From contig JADGQN010000074.1 in assembly GCA_017881765.1 (NCBI GenBank), positions 1 to 14,249 of the forward strand: a stretch of 14,249 nt of DNA, written 5' to 3'. The DNA comes from Syntrophobacterales bacterium (GTDB lineage Bacteria; Desulfobacterota; Syntrophorhabdia; Syntrophorhabdales; WCHB1-27). This document shows positions 13,964-14,249 of this stretch, piece by piece. Below the pieces are notes generated by a model. It searched no databases and was not told the DNA's origin. It saw only the letters and a program-made list of their open reading frames with translations. Made by a program: the position numbers and the translations under genes. Each line of letters begins with the position of its first letter. Position 1 is the stretch's first letter.

Positions 13964-14249
13964 TTATGTTATGCTCTTTCCTTTTTGTTCCGCCGACACT
14001 CTACCGACACTTTTCGGCTTAAAGGTTATAACGCTTGCCAGCTGCTTCCCTATACGGGCGATCTCCGTCGCCGGATATCTTTCCGTCGATGACAGCCTTG
14101 TGTGCCCCAGGGCGTTCTTGATATCAAAGGGTGTCGCACCGGCCCTGTTCATGAGCGTTGCCAGCGAATGCCTGGTGCAATCATACAGTCGGAGGTTATC
14201 AGGCAGTCCCGCGCTGGTTCTGATACGCGTCCACAGGTCACATATATTC
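13964..14249 (-). CDS. Tyrosine recombinase/integrase, C-terminal part (5' end beyond the window)
   Basis: The reverse frame is open from the right edge to a TAA at 13964-13966, giving the last 95 residues. The catalytic C-terminus is clear: an Arg-His box (CTRHSLATLMNRAG, about residues 25-38 of the visible part), LGHTRLSSTERY with the catalytic His and, nine residues on, the Tyr nucleophile, then a typical short tail. The residue normally His three before the Arg appears replaced (YDCTRH). Such enzymes integrate phages and genomic islands. The adjacent tRNA-like element and the chromosomal rnr gene beyond it suggest this is an island edge, with the element extending to the right of the window. 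Confidence 0.88.
   Translation of the reverse strand, partial: NICDLWTRIRTSAGLPDNLRLYDCTRHSLATLMNRAGATPFDIKNALGHTRLSSTERYPATEIARIGKQLASVITFKPKSVGRVSAEQKGKSIT

Overview
The window looks like chromosome from an anaerobic bacterium, most plausibly a deltaproteobacterial (Desulfobacterota-type) or syntrophic lineage. This is inferred from gene content: a CooT-type nickel protein, a radical-SAM enzyme of the anaerobic sulfatase-maturase type, an AprBA-like ferredoxin/flavoprotein pair and a DUF1847 protein. Nothing here fixes the species. Genes lie on both strands in short units, and most have good Shine-Dalgarno sequences.

Bases 1-1271: the 5' part of a membrane protein of the LPG-synthase/flippase TM family runs off the left edge (minus strand). 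It is divergent from a small cooT-like gene. Bases 1340-3386: a strong promoter precedes fabH (full Cys-His-Asn triad) and a class I SAM methyltransferase, probably one operon. Bases 3434-4476: telomere-like heptamers and a promoter lead into tRNA-Ser(UGA), then a Tat-exported dienelactone-hydrolase-type protein. Bases 4577-4786: a 204-bp MITE-like element with 20-bp terminal inverted repeats and a TTA duplication sits exactly at the stop codon of the next gene. Bases 4784-6043: a radical SAM/SPASM enzyme with a C-terminal SEC-C zinc motif (minus strand).

Bases 6044-6949: an apparent secreted-protein gene on the minus strand, with promoter, operator-like palindrome and strong RBS, is broken by two compensating frameshifts. 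Two short ORFs with RBSs lie opposite it. Bases 6950-8988: a promoter drives a small ferredoxin with an Asp-for-Cys change, translationally coupled to an AprA/fumarate-reductase-type flavoprotein, and a terminator hairpin follows. Bases 9007-9617: an excisionase-like HTH gene (minus) with AT-rich palindromes and two sets of 10-bp-phased repeats upstream.

Bases 9618-10778: an MFS transporter (minus), divergent from a DUF1847 gene (11003-11692, plus), which overlaps tail-to-tail with RNase R (11673-13799, minus). Bases 13800-14249: GACCCAT tandem repeats, a 41-nt tRNA-like minihelix ending in CCA, and the 3' end of a tyrosine recombinase running off the right edge. This is probably the border of an integrated element that lies mostly beyond the window.

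The most notable observations are the MITE-like element, the tRNA-like att candidate beside the integrase, the phased decamer array upstream of the HTH gene, the Asp-substituted ferredoxin paired with an AprA-like flavoprotein of unknown substrate, and the double-frameshifted secreted protein.
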